From Zunongwangia mangrovi (GTDB taxonomy: Bacteria; Bacteroidota; Bacteroidia; Flavobacteriales; Flavobacteriaceae): 64,000 nt of DNA. Positions within the stretch are counted from its first letter, which is position 1, and each line of letters opens with the position of its first letter. The translations under genes and the position numbers were made by a program. The notes under the pieces were generated by a model. The model ran no database searches. It was not told where the DNA came from and saw only the letters and a program-made list of their open reading frames with translations. Below, in pieces: positions 1 to 9,682 of this stretch. The stretch lies in contig NZ_FOKV01000006.1 in the NCBI RefSeq assembly GCF_900112105.1, forward strand, positions 1 through 64,000, in the 5' to 3' direction.

Positions 1-3000
1 GAAGATCTTTCCGCAGGAAATTACACACTCACCGTTCGTGATGCAAATAATTGTGCAATTTCAACAAGTATTGAGATTACGCAGCCAGATCAATTAACAA
101 TGGCTCCGGCAACTACCGAAAACGTATCTTGTTTTGGTGGGAATGATGGATCGATTTCAGCAGGAACTATTTCTGGAGGAACAGCTCCGTATCAATATTC
201 GATAAATGGAACTGATTTTTTTACCGCTTCAACTTTCGAAGATCTTTCAGCAGGAAATTATACACTGACTGTGCAAGACGCAAATAATTGTTCGATTTCA
301 ACCAATATTGAAATTACCCAGCCAGACCAGTTATCAATGACGTCGGCGATTACCGAAAATGTTTCTTGTTTTGGTGGCAATGATGGGTCAATTTCCGCAG
401 GAACGATTTCAGGTGGAACTCCACCCTATCAATATTCGATAAATGGGATTGATTTTGTTTCAAATTCAACTTTTGAAGATCTAAATGCTGGAAGTTACAC
501 GATGACGGTGCGTGATCAAAATAACTGCTCGATTTCTACCAATATCGAAATTACCCAGCCAGAGCAATTAGAAATGACGGCGGCAACAACCACCAACGTT
601 TCTTGTTTTGATGGCAATGATGGGTCGATTTCAGCAGGAACTATTTCGGGTGGAACTCCACCATATCAATATTCAATAAACGGAACTGACTTTTTTACTA
701 ACTCAACTTTCGAAGATCTTTCCGCAAGAAATTACACACTCACTGTTCGTGATGCTAATAACTGCTCCATTTCAGAAGAAATTGAAATTACGCAGCCAGA
801 TCAGTTAACCATGGCTCCGGCAACTACCGAAAATGTTTCTTGTTTTGGTGGCAATGATGGGTCAATTTCCGCAGGAACGATTTCGGGAGGAACCACTCCG
901 TATCAATATTCAATAAACGGAACTGATTTTTTTACAACTTCCACTTTCGAAAGTCTTTCTGCAGGAAATTATACACTAATAGTGCGTGATGCAAATAACT
1001 GCTCGATTTCAACAAATATCGAAATTACGCAGCCAGATCAATTAACCATGGCTCCGGCGACTACCGAAAATGTTTCTTGTTTTGGTGGCAATGATGGGAC
1101 AATTTCAGCAGGAACAATTTCTGGCGGAACGGCTCCTTACAGCTATAGCATTGATGGAACAAACTTTCAATCTGATGGAGATTTCACAAATTTATCTTCA
1201 GGAAACTATACGCTAACAGTTTTGGACGCGAATAACTGCCCTACCACAGAAAATATCACAATTATAGAGCCTAATTCGATTTCAGCAACGGCACCTACAA
1301 TTACCAATGTTTCCTGTTATGGCACTTCTACCGGAGAAATCATAGTTGGAAATATTACCGGCGGAACTGCTCCTTACGAATACTCAATAGACAATATCAA
1401 TTTCCAATCTGGCAAAACATTCGCAAATTTATCATCTGAAAACTACACGGTCTTTATAAGAGATGCAAATAATTGCTCTTTTCAACAAATTGCCAATGTA
1501 TCACAGCCAGACAGGCTTAATTCTAGCTACAACACCACCAATGTTGCCTGTTTTGGCGGAACATCTGGAAGCATAGATTTCACTGGTGTTTCTGGCGGCA
1601 GTGATGCTTATGAGTATAGCATCGATAATGGAAATACCTGGAAAAGTTCTCCTTACTTCAGCAACCTTTCTACTGGAATCTATATCTTAAAACTTAGAGA
1701 TCAAAATAATCTAGAGTGTGAAAGAATCATTGCTGAAAATGTAACAATTACGCAACCCACAGCAGCACTTTCAGTTACAGCTTCAACAACCAGGACAACA
1801 GTTTTTAATTCTAATACTGGTAGTGCTACGGCCAATGTTACTGGTGGTACAGCAGGTTACACATATCAGTGGCGACTTGCAGGAAACTCGACTATTATTG
1901 CCACAACACGAAGAGCTTCAGATCTGGCATCTGGAGACTACACCTTAACTGTTGTGGATAGAAATGGCTGTAGTGAGACTATTGATGTTCGGGTAAATGA
2001 AATCTTAAGAGCGCAAGTTTTACCAACTTCGATATGTGAAGGAGAAGACAGTATTAGAACCTCATATTTTGAGGTATTAGACGGAAGTGCCGAAGGTGGA
2101 GTTGCTCCTTATACCTACACCTGGGATTTTGATAGCGATGGCACATACTCATCTAATTCAGGGATAGGACCGCATAGAGTGACTTATCCAAATGAAGGAA
2201 ATAGAACTATCACCCTTACAGTAACTGATGCAGAAGGTGTAAGTAAAGACTTTATTTACTACCAATATGTTGGTGAATGCTATGTAGACAATTGTGGGTC
2301 AAACGATTTTAGCCTTGTAGGCTACTATATTGGGGATGCAAATGGGAATAGGGTAAATTCTTCTAACTGTAATGATGGTGGACAAAAATATATTTACGTT
2401 CGCCTAGATCAAAACCCTACCAGATATTCTCTTTATGCTGAATTTACCTATAGCGTAACAAGTCTGGAAACAGGAATTACAACGGTTACAAAAGAAAATG
2501 GATGTTTTTACGAAGAACAGGCCATACCTTCTGAAGCAAGAGCTATACCTATAAATTACAATTGTGGGGATGAAGTATCGATTGACAATATTTACCTTAC
2601 TTATTCCAATCAGAAAAAAAGATCCTGTGGGCAAAGTCAAAACCCAAAATGTTTTTCTACAAATAACCAGGAAATAATTTTCACACCATTGTATGCTCAG
2701 GCAACACCAAATCAGCTAAATTGTTTTGATTCTGAACTTGGTACTATTACAGTACAGGCTTCTGGTGGTAGAGCTCCATATCAGTACAGCAAATCGAATG
2801 CAAATGGAGGTTATCAATCTGATAACGTTTTTAGAATTCTGAAAGCTGGAGATTATGATGTTTGGGTAAAAGACGCTGAAGGAACCGTTTTCCAAATTCC
2901 AACAGTAACTATAGCACAACCAGACACGCCGATATCAATGGAATTCGATATTCAGCAACCAGTGTGTTACGGTGATGAAGCAAGTGTCACTGTAAATCCG

Positions 3001-6000
3001 TCTGGAGGAACTCCATATACTGCAGAAGGAGTTGAACCTTATGAATATTTATGGAATGATGCTGCAGGCTCTACAAGTAAGACTTTAGGTGGTCTTGATC
3101 CTGGAGAATATACCGTGACTGTTATAGATAGCAATCAATGCCAGGCGATAGAAACCATTACGATTATCGAACCAGAGCAACTGACACAGGCAATTACCGG
3201 AAGTGATCAGGAATTGGGTTGTGGTTATTATGAAACTACTCTAGAAGCAAATACTGTTGAAGTCGGCTCAGGAATCTGGACTGTAGAAAGCGGTCCGGCA
3301 AATTACACCTTTAGCGATGCTACAAATCCAAACTCAGATTTTAGCGGTGATGAAGGTGAGTATATATTAAGATGGACCATTTTTAATGAAAATTGTTCTA
3401 ATTACGACGAACTTAATTTAAAAATGTCTGCTGATTGCAGCACTTTGGATTTTGATGGTGTAGACGATCATATCTTAATGGGCGATTCATTCGACATGAA
3501 TAATAAAGAATCATTCACAGTAGAAGCCTGGATCAAAGCCGAGAATAGTACTGGCACCAAGACAATATTAGCTAAAAAAGACATTCAAAATTTTAATACT
3601 GGTGGATATGATTTTGTGATCAATGGAGGTTCACCAGCATTTCGATGGAATGGCAATTCGATTTCTACTTCCTATCGTATTACCCAGGGAATTTGGCATC
3701 ATGTTGCCGTTATTTACGAAGATGGAACCATACGCCTTTATGTAGATGGTGTACGACTCTCCAGCCGAAGCGCAAACTTACCTGAAGATAACGCTGCTCC
3801 ATTTATCATTGGTGCTATTTACAATAGTGCAGATCCAGATGTACCATCTAATTATTTTGACGGATGGATCGAAGAACTAAGAATTTGGAACAAAAGCCTT
3901 ACTGAAGAGCAGCTTCGATTTTTAATGAACCAAAGAATACAGGTAAATAGTAATCCACTTAGAGGAACCGTGATCCCTTTAGATGTACCTGGTGATCTAA
4001 GCTGGAACAACCTTGATGCCTATTATCAGCTTATAGGAAATTCTGAAGCACTTGCTGATGGTGTAACTCCAGATTTTACAGGTAACAATACCAGTGGCCT
4101 GATGAGAAATATAAATTCTTCTCAGGAAAATACAGCGCCACTTCCATATGTGTTAAATGAAGAAGGTTTAGATTGGACCAATGACGCCACCTGGAGATTA
4201 GCTGCTGTAATCAACCAAAAAGAAGTATCAGAAAGGCAGGTTTGGAAAGCTCCTGGAGCATATGGAATCGACGGAAACACAACGATCGACTGGAATATTG
4301 TCGAGATTTCTAAAAATGTTTTCTATCCTTATACCAACAGTACTCAAGCATTACAATTACTTGGCTTGATATCAATTTCAGACACCTTAGATATCAACGG
4401 AACCAATCCCCCGGGAGGTAGCGCAGGTAATCCATTGATCGTTACAGATTACTTGAGTTTAGATGGAGTGATTGACCTAAATGGCGAATCTCAACTTATT
4501 CAAACCGAAGGTAGTGTGCTCGATCCAAATAGTACGGGAAATATTCTTCGAGATCAACAAGGAACAGCAAATTCCTATAACTACAACTATTGGTCATCAC
4601 CAGTTAGTACAACTACCGCAAATTCGGGCTATACGATTGCTGAAGTTCTTAAGGACGGTACAGATCCAAATAAAACTCAGAACATCTCTTTTAAGAGACA
4701 ATATACCTGGGCAGATTCTAGAAGTTATTCCGGAGAAAAAAGAATTAGTACTTACTGGCTGAATACTTTTCATCAAACTGCAACCTACGCTGGATGGAAA
4801 CAAATAGACCAAAACACTACATTAAGCGCTGGTGAAGGTTATACTATGAAAGGAACCTCTGGTTCAGTAGATATTTCGTCACTCCAAAATTATACATTCA
4901 CAGGTCTACCTAACAATGGCGATATAACCTTAGCAATTCAACCAGATGAAAATTTCCTTATAGGGAATCCTTATCCTTCAGCAATAGATGCTGAGCAATT
5001 TATCTTAGATAATTTGGATAGTGGCTCTGTTAATGGTGCTACAGGAGATAAGAACTTGTTTAACGGCGCTATCTATTTTTGGGATCATTTTGGACAAAGC
5101 AATTCTCACTACTTACAGGATTATGTGGGTGGGTATGCTACTCTAAATTTAATAGGAAGTGTACCAGCAGTTGCAACAGACGAAAGAATTAACGCAACAA
5201 ATGCTCAAAGTGAAAGGATGCCAGGAAGATATATACCGGTTGGGCAGGGCTTCTTTATTAGTAGCTATTTAAATAATTCGAATAGCAATGTTACTATAAC
5301 TGCAGGAGATATTCTTTTTAGAAACGAACAAAGAGTCTTTAGAAAAGAAGGCGCAGAAGAAGAATCTCAGTTTTTGAGACCGGAGAGTGTTTTTATGAAA
5401 AATGCTAGTGTAGAACTGAAGGCTGATGAGCGTCAAAAAATTAGATTGAATTTTAGATCTCCAGGAGGAATTAATCGTCAGATCGTTGTGGGAGCCGATG
5501 AGAATACAACTTCTGGCTTCGATCTTGGCTACGATGCCCCGCTTTACGACCGCCAGCGCGAAGACATGTTTTGGCTGTTAGACAACCAGCCCTTGGTAAT
5601 TCAGGGAGTACCAGATTTTAATAAACATCGTACGCTGGATCTGGGAGTTTTAGTTACTTCTGCAAATGAATTTTATATTGAAATCGACTCCTTGGAGAAC
5701 ATTTCCTCAGAAAAAGAAATCTATCTTCTGGATCGCAGTGATAGCACTTATTTTGACCTAAGGGCCGAAAAATATATTGCTACGATAGATAGTGGATATC
5801 ACAATAATAGATTTGCCATTACTTTTCAGAAATTAGAAAATCAGGAAGAAGAAGATGATTCCGAAGAAGAGCAAGGTAATGAAGAAGAGGAAGAAAATGA
5901 CGAGGATAATGGTGATTCCGAAGAAGAGCAAGGTAATGAAGAAGAGGAAGAAAATGACGAGGATAATGGTGATTCCGAAGAAGAGGAAGAAGAAGATGTT

Positions 6001-6375
6001 GACACAGAAAACCCTGATGATTCTGAGGATGAAGATGACGATAGTGAGGACCCAGATGATAATACGGAAGATCCTCAAAAACCAGAGATACCTGATGAAG
6101 ATGAAGCTGAAGACGAAGAAGATGAGCTTACCGGGCATTTCAACATAGCTTATCTTTCTGATGAAGAAAGCGTATACCTTGAAAACCCGGAATTCATAAA
6201 AATAGACCGAATTCTTATTTACAATATTAATGGAAGTCTGATCAAAGAATTCAATGAAGTACCAGTGATCGAAGAGATTTATATTCCGATGGAAAACAAG
6301 ATGAGTTCTGCCGTTTATATCCTTAAACTCTTTACAGAAAAAGGAGTCACCAACTTAAAATTTGTAAGGAACTAA
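1..6375 (+). CDS. Giant SprB-repeat secreted protein, 3' part (5' end outside window)
   Basis: The reading frame is open from base 1, so the gene starts upstream; the first Met at 100 lies inside a repeat and is not a start. About 2124 codons are present. Bases 1-1760 hold SprB-type repeats of about 79 residues, each with NVSCFGGNDGSI near its start and an APYQYSING-like core; a PKD-like stretch (VAPYTYTWDFDSDG, about 2095-2250) and more repeats (2700-3180) follow. About 3430-3920 is a LamG/concanavalin-like domain (DFDGVDDH, ESFTVEAWIKA, GIWHHVAVIYEDGTIRLYVDG). An acidic Glu/Asp/Asn linker (5842-6125) leads to a C-terminal module ending in ILKLFTEKGVTNLKFVRN, a type A sorting signal of type IX secretion. 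Inference: exported, surface-anchored or released adhesin or matrix protein; SprB itself is a gliding adhesin, but that role is not shown here. Confidence 0.9.
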   Translation, partial: EDLSAGNYTLTVRDANNCAISTSIEITQPDQLTMAPATTENVSCFGGNDGSISAGTISGGTAPYQYSINGTDFFTASTFEDLSAGNYTLTVQDANNCSISTNIEITQPDQLSMTSAITENVSCFGGNDGSISAGTISGGTPPYQYSINGIDFVSNSTFEDLNAGSYTMTVRDQNNCSISTNIEITQPEQLEMTAATTTNVSCFDGNDGSISAGTISGGTPPYQYSINGTDFFTNSTFEDLSARNYTLTVRDANNCSISEEIEITQPDQLTMAPATTENVSCFGGNDGSISAGTISGGTTPYQYSINGTDFFTTSTFESLSAGNYTLIVRDANNCSISTNIEITQPDQLTMAPATTENVSCFGGNDGTISAGTISGGTAPYSYSIDGTNFQSDGDFTNLSSGNYTLTVLDANNCPTTENITIIEPNSISATAPTITNVSCYGTSTGEIIVGNITGGTAPYEYSIDNINFQSGKTFANLSSENYTVFIRDANNCSFQQIANVSQPDRLNSSYNTTNVACFGGTSGSIDFTGVSGGSDAYEYSIDNGNTWKSSPYFSNLSTGIYILKLRDQNNLECERIIAENVTITQPTAALSVTASTTRTTVFNSNTGSATANVTGGTAGYTYQWRLAGNSTIIATTRRASDLASGDYTLTVVDRNGCSETIDVRVNEILRAQVLPTSICEGEDSIRTSYFEVLDGSAEGGVAPYTYTWDFDSDGTYSSNSGIGPHRVTYPNEGNRTITLTVTDAEGVSKDFIYYQYVGECYVDNCGSNDFSLVGYYIGDANGNRVNSSNCNDGGQKYIYVRLDQNPTRYSLYAEFTYSVTSLETGITTVTKENGCFYEEQAIPSEARAIPINYNCGDEVSIDNIYLTYSNQKKRSCGQSQNPKCFSTNNQEIIFTPLYAQATPNQLNCFDSELGTITVQASGGRAPYQYSKSNANGGYQSDNVFRILKAGDYDVWVKDAEGTVFQIPTVTIAQPDTPISMEFDIQQPVCYGDEASVTVNPSGGTPYTAEGVEPYEYLWNDAAGSTSKTLGGLDPGEYTVTVIDSNQCQAIETITIIEPEQLTQAITGSDQELGCGYYETTLEANTVEVGSGIWTVESGPANYTFSDATNPNSDFSGDEGEYILRWTIFNENCSNYDELNLKMSADCSTLDFDGVDDHILMGDSFDMNNKESFTVEAWIKAENSTGTKTILAKKDIQNFNTGGYDFVINGGSPAFRWNGNSISTSYRITQGIWHHVAVIYEDGTIRLYVDGVRLSSRSANLPEDNAAPFIIGAIYNSADPDVPSNYFDGWIEELRIWNKSLTEEQLRFLMNQRIQVNSNPLRGTVIPLDVPGDLSWNNLDAYYQLIGNSEALADGVTPDFTGNNTSGLMRNINSSQENTAPLPYVLNEEGLDWTNDATWRLAAVINQKEVSERQVWKAPGAYGIDGNTTIDWNIVEISKNVFYPYTNSTQALQLLGLISISDTLDINGTNPPGGSAGNPLIVTDYLSLDGVIDLNGESQLIQTEGSVLDPNSTGNILRDQQGTANSYNYNYWSSPVSTTTANSGYTIAEVLKDGTDPNKTQNISFKRQYTWADSRSYSGEKRISTYWLNTFHQTATYAGWKQIDQNTTLSAGEGYTMKGTSGSVDISSLQNYTFTGLPNNGDITLAIQPDENFLIGNPYPSAIDAEQFILDNLDSGSVNGATGDKNLFNGAIYFWDHFGQSNSHYLQDYVGGYATLNLIGSVPAVATDERINATNAQSERMPGRYIPVGQGFFISSYLNNSNSNVTITAGDILFRNEQRVFRKEGAEEESQFLRPESVFMKNASVELKADERQKIRLNFRSPGGINRQIVVGADENTTSGFDLGYDAPLYDRQREDMFWLLDNQPLVIQGVPDFNKHRTLDLGVLVTSANEFYIEIDSLENISSEKEIYLLDRSDSTYFDLRAEKYIATIDSGYHNNRFAITFQKLENQEEEDDSEEEQGNEEEEENDEDNGDSEEEQGNEEEEENDEDNGDSEEEEEEDVDTENPDDSEDEDDDSEDPDDNTEDPQKPEIPDEDEAEDEEDELTGHFNIAYLSDEESVYLENPEFIKIDRILIYNINGSLIKEFNEVPVIEEIYIPMENKMSSAVYILKLFTEKGVTNLKFVRN
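100..1284 (+). repeat. Tandem 237-bp SprB repeat units
   Basis: Unit starts at 100, 337, 574, 811 and 1048 are exactly 237 bp (79 codons) apart. The first four units are nearly identical in protein and very similar in DNA; the fifth begins the same way and then diverges from about 1120. Bases 1-99 are the tail of a further unit, so the array continues upstream. Confidence 0.9.
5857..5970 (+). repeat. Two perfect 57-bp tandem repeats coding an acidic 19-residue unit
   Basis: Units 5857-5913 and 5914-5970 are identical in DNA and each codes DSEEEQGNEEEEENDEDNG. A third partial unit (DSEEEEEE) follows from 5971. The repeat keeps the reading frame. Confidence 0.92.
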
Positions 6376-6486
6376 TTTTTTCTAAGAAGCGAAAAGTAAA
6401 AATCACTTCCAAAAATTATCGAAAAACTTCCTATCGATATTAGATAAATTTAGACTATTTTTTGTAGTTCTTGAAGTTATAAAAAC

Positions 6487-6516
6487 AAAAAAGCGGAGTA
6501 ATTTCTCCGCTTTTTA
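6487..6516. terminator. Bidirectional intrinsic terminator between the repeat protein and rsmG
   Basis: Stem AAAAGCGGAG (6489-6498), loop TAATTT, stem CTCCGCTTTT (6505-6514), with A-run before and T-run after, so it can serve both converging genes. Confidence 0.85.
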
Positions 6517-7146
6517 TTAGCCTTTATACTTTAGTGGCAAATGCACCACTTTTTTGGTTTCGAAAAAATCTTCTTCAAAATAATCGGTTAGTTCATAGAT
6601 CTTGGCGGTTTGATAATCTGCCAGTTCTTCTGAAAGATCTCCTCCTTTTAAATAGAGAATTCCGTTTTTCAATTCATGATTACTTTTTTTAGCAATTTTA
6701 CCTTTTGTCCATCGCACAAAAGTTGGCATTGCGGCTACTGCTCTACTAATGATAAAATCGTAATGTCCATCGACATTTTCAACACGATCGTTCGTGGTTT
6801 TTACGTTCTTTAAACCTAAACCTGCAACGGCTTCTTCTACTACCTTCATTTTTTTACCAATAGAATCTACTAAATGAAAATTTACTTCAGGAAAAAGAAT
6901 AGCCATAGGTATTCCTGGAAAACCACCTCCAGTCCCAACATCAAGAATGTGCGAATCTGGATTAAATTTTTGCACCTTTGCAATCCCTAAGGAGTGCAAA
7001 ACGTGACGCAGATACAATTCGTCTATATCCTTTCTACTTACCACATTAATTTTAAGATTCCAATCTTTATAAAGATCTTCTAAGTTTTCGAAGTGAGTTA
7101 TTTGCTGCGGACTTAGTCCGTCAAAATATTTCCTGATTAATTCCAA
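6517..7146 (-). CDS. rsmG: 16S rRNA (guanine-527-N7)-methyltransferase RsmG
   Basis: 209 residues, the normal size for RsmG (GidB). It methylates N7 of G527 in 16S rRNA using S-adenosylmethionine. The SAM-binding loop is clear as HILDVGTGGGFPGIPMAI near residues 66-83, preceded by LYLRHVLHSLGI typical of the family and followed by the ND.RVE acidic strand. The gene stands alone, converging on the repeat protein across a shared terminator and divergent from the desaturase gene. Confidence 0.95.
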   Translation of the reverse strand: MELIRKYFDGLSPQQITHFENLEDLYKDWNLKINVVSRKDIDELYLRHVLHSLGIAKVQKFNPDSHILDVGTGGGFPGIPMAILFPEVNFHLVDSIGKKMKVVEEAVAGLGLKNVKTTNDRVENVDGHYDFIISRAVAAMPTFVRWTKGKIAKKSNHELKNGILYLKGGDLSEELADYQTAKIYELTDYFEEDFFETKKVVHLPLKYKG

Positions 7147-7221
7147 CTGATCAAATTTTGAACAAAATTAGAAATTTAGTATTAAAGTGGCTATTTAATT
7201 CGTTTCGAAAGTATAATATTT

Positions 7222-7229
7222 TACCTTTG
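7222..7229 (+). promoter_or_regulatory. TAnnTTTG promoter element before the desaturase
   Basis: TACCTTTG matches the Bacteroidota -7 consensus TAnnTTTG and lies 20 bases before the ATG at 7250, implying a short leader. Confidence 0.6.
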
Positions 7230-7249
7230 ACTATAGTTTAAGTTTAAAA

Positions 7250-8356
7250 ATGGATTTATCACAACCACATATAAGATTCTCTCGCAAGGATTCTGCAAAA
7301 TTTTTTAGAACCCTAAACAAGCGAGTAAACAGTTATTTTAAAGAAAATAACATCAAAAAAACAGGAAACTGGCAATTACATTTAAAAGCTGCGATCATGT
7401 TTTCGCTATTTTTAACGCCATATTTCCTTATTCTCACTCTCAACATTTCCCAATGGTGGATGCTTTTACTTACCATCGTTATGGGGATAGGAATGGCAGG
7501 AGTAGGAATGAACATTATGCATGACGGAAATCATGGCTCTTATTCTTCCAAAAAATGGGTAAATAAATTTATGGGAGGCACCATTTACATCCTTGCAGGG
7601 AATGTTTATAACTGGCAGGTGCAACACAATGTGCTTCATCATACTTATACCAACATCCATGGACATGATGAGGATTTAGATGCGGGTAGGATCATTCGTT
7701 TTTCAAAACATGCCAAATGGCACAGAATTCATAAATTTCAGCATTATTATTCTATCTTTTTATATGGACTTTTAACTTTCAACTGGGCGATTACCACAGA
7801 TTTCAAGCAAACAAAAAGATACTTAAAAAGAAAACTTTCTTACGGAAAAATGCCTAACCCAATAAAGCAATGGAGCACTGTTGCGATTACTAAATTGATA
7901 TATGTTTCGGTTTGGATCGTACTACCAATGCTTATTTTATCAATTGCCTGGTGGAAGATTTTGATCGGCTTTTTTATAATGCATTATACAGCAGGTTTAA
8001 TTTTAAGTGTGGTATTTCAATTAGCCCACGTTGTTGAAGAAACCGATATGCCTTTACCAGATGATACAGGTTCGATGAAAAATACATGGGCGATACATCA
8101 ATTATTTACCACGGTTAACTTTTCAACCAAAAATAAAATAGTAAACTGGTTTACCGGTGGCCTAAACCATCAGGTAGAACATCATATTTTCCCAAATATT
8201 AGCCATATCCATTATTCGAAGATCGCAGAGATCGTAAAAGAAACGGCAAGGGAATGTAATTTACCATACAACGAATACAAAACCACACGCGCAGCGATTA
8301 TCGCCCATTTTAAATATTTAAAAGAAATGGGAACAAAGCCTGCAATATCGTCTTAA
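7250..8356 (+). CDS. Membrane fatty acid desaturase (acyl lipid/acyl-CoA type)
   Basis: 368 residues with the three histidine clusters of the di-iron membrane desaturases: H91-D-G-N-H95, H126-N-V-L-H130-H131, and H307-Q-V-E-H311-H312. The HQVEHH form resembles front-end (Delta5/Delta6, linoleoyl-CoA) desaturases, but there is no cytochrome b5 domain. Several hydrophobic stretches (for example about 46-66, 70-88 and 208-265) fit an integral inner-membrane protein. It likely introduces a double bond into membrane acyl chains with electrons from a ferredoxin-like donor. The aspartate aminotransferase gene begins 24 bases downstream on the same strand. Regiospecificity cannot be read from sequence. 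Confidence 0.9.
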   Translation: MDLSQPHIRFSRKDSAKFFRTLNKRVNSYFKENNIKKTGNWQLHLKAAIMFSLFLTPYFLILTLNISQWWMLLLTIVMGIGMAGVGMNIMHDGNHGSYSSKKWVNKFMGGTIYILAGNVYNWQVQHNVLHHTYTNIHGHDEDLDAGRIIRFSKHAKWHRIHKFQHYYSIFLYGLLTFNWAITTDFKQTKRYLKRKLSYGKMPNPIKQWSTVAITKLIYVSVWIVLPMLILSIAWWKILIGFFIMHYTAGLILSVVFQLAHVVEETDMPLPDDTGSMKNTWAIHQLFTTVNFSTKNKIVNWFTGGLNHQVEHHIFPNISHIHYSKIAEIVKETARECNLPYNEYKTTRAAIIAHFKYLKEMGTKPAISS

Positions 8357-8380
8357 TACTTATTTATTAATCATTTTAAA

Positions 8381-9571
8381 ATGCAAGAAAAACTCTCTAA
8401 CAGGATTAACAATTTAGCAACCTCGCAAACGCTAGCAATGGCAGCGAAAGCGCGTGAATTAAGAGCTGAAGGTAAGGATGTGATCGGGCTTTCACTTGGA
8501 GAGCCAGATTTTAATACACCAGATTTCATTAAAGATGCCGCTATTCAAGCTATCAATGACGACTACAACTCGTACACGCCAGTCGATGGATATGTAGAGC
8601 TTAAGGATGCTATTATTACTAAATTCAAAAGAGATAATAACTTAACGTACACCTATCCTCAGATCGTGGTTTCTACAGGTGCAAAGCAATCTTTAGCTAA
8701 CGTAGCTTTAGCTATGCTTAATCCTGGTGACGAAGTTATTTTACCATGCCCTTACTGGGTAAGTTATGCTGAAATCGTAAAACTTGCAGAAGGTATTCCT
8801 GTTGAAGTATCTACAACGCTAGAGTCTAATTTTAAAATGACTCCAGAACAACTTGAAGCTGCAATTACTCCTAAAACTAAAATGCTTTGGTATAGCTCTC
8901 CATGTAATCCAAGTGGAATGGTATATACTAAAGAAGAGCTTAGAGCTTTAGCCGATGTATTAGCGAAGCACCCTGATATTATCATTGTAAGTGACGAAAT
9001 TTACGAGCACATTAACTACATTGGTGGTCATGCTTCTATGGCAGAATTTGAAGACATGTACGATCGTACTGTGACCGTAAATGGTGTAGCAAAAGCTTTT
9101 GCGATGACGGGTTGGAGAATTGGTTATATTGGAGCTCCTGCATGGATCGCACGTGCTTGTAATAAATTACAGGGACAGGTAACCAGTGGCGCAAACTGTA
9201 TCGCTCAAAGAGCAGTAATTACTGCTTTAGAAGCTCCAGTTAGCAAGATTAGCTACATGGTAGATACTTTTAAAACCAGAAGAAAGCTAATTATCGATCT
9301 ATTAAACGAAATCGAAGGTTTTGAAACTACAGAGCCAGAAGGTGCTTTTTATGTATTCCCAAATATTTCTTCTTACTTCGGAAAAACAATTAAAGGGCAT
9401 ACCATAAATAATGCAACAGATTTCTCTATGTTCTTATTAGAAGAAGCCCTTGTAGCAACTGTTACCGGTGATGCTTTTGGTAATCCAGAATGTATTCGAA
9501 TTTCTTATGCGGCAAGCGAAGCACAGATCGAAGAGGCATTAAAAAGAATAAAATCTGCTTTATCTGAATAG
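8381..9571 (+). CDS. aspC: Class I/II pyridoxal-phosphate aminotransferase, aspartate aminotransferase type
   Basis: 396 residues, full length. The PLP-binding lysine is K238 in VNGVAKAFAMTGWRIGY; the NPSG motif (SSPCNPSGMVY) and the SDEIYEHI strand place the cofactor aspartate and tyrosine as in bacterial class I aspartate aminotransferases. The expected reaction is aspartate + 2-oxoglutarate to oxaloacetate + glutamate, in the cytoplasm. It follows the desaturase gene closely and ends at a strong terminator. Related members use prephenate or aromatic acids, so substrate range is less sure than the family. Confidence 0.9.
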   Translation: MQEKLSNRINNLATSQTLAMAAKARELRAEGKDVIGLSLGEPDFNTPDFIKDAAIQAINDDYNSYTPVDGYVELKDAIITKFKRDNNLTYTYPQIVVSTGAKQSLANVALAMLNPGDEVILPCPYWVSYAEIVKLAEGIPVEVSTTLESNFKMTPEQLEAAITPKTKMLWYSSPCNPSGMVYTKEELRALADVLAKHPDIIIVSDEIYEHINYIGGHASMAEFEDMYDRTVTVNGVAKAFAMTGWRIGYIGAPAWIARACNKLQGQVTSGANCIAQRAVITALEAPVSKISYMVDTFKTRRKLIIDLLNEIEGFETTEPEGAFYVFPNISSYFGKTIKGHTINNATDFSMFLLEEALVATVTGDAFGNPECIRISYAASEAQIEEALKRIKSALSE

Positions 9572-9594
9572 TTTTACTTTCTGAAAAGCAACAA

Positions 9595-9623
9595 TAAAAA
9601 AACCGGCTAATGCCGGTTTTTTT
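9595..9623 (+). terminator. Intrinsic terminator after the aminotransferase
   Basis: Stem AAAAACCGGC, loop TAAT (9608-9611), stem GCCGGTTTTT followed by Ts. Confidence 0.9.
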
Positions 9624-9682
9624 ATTTCTGTTTTATACTGAATATTAGTATTTTAGACTACTAATTTTTTAATATTCTAAGC

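Noticed and set aside
100-1284. Regular repeats that could suggest a CRISPR array
   Set aside because: Units are 237 bp, in frame and protein-coding, without short repeats separated by unique spacers.
5833-6148. Reading frames of about 100 residues on both strands over the acidic region
   Set aside because: Low-complexity shadows of the Glu/Asp repeat, made of Lys/Met or Ile/Phe runs.
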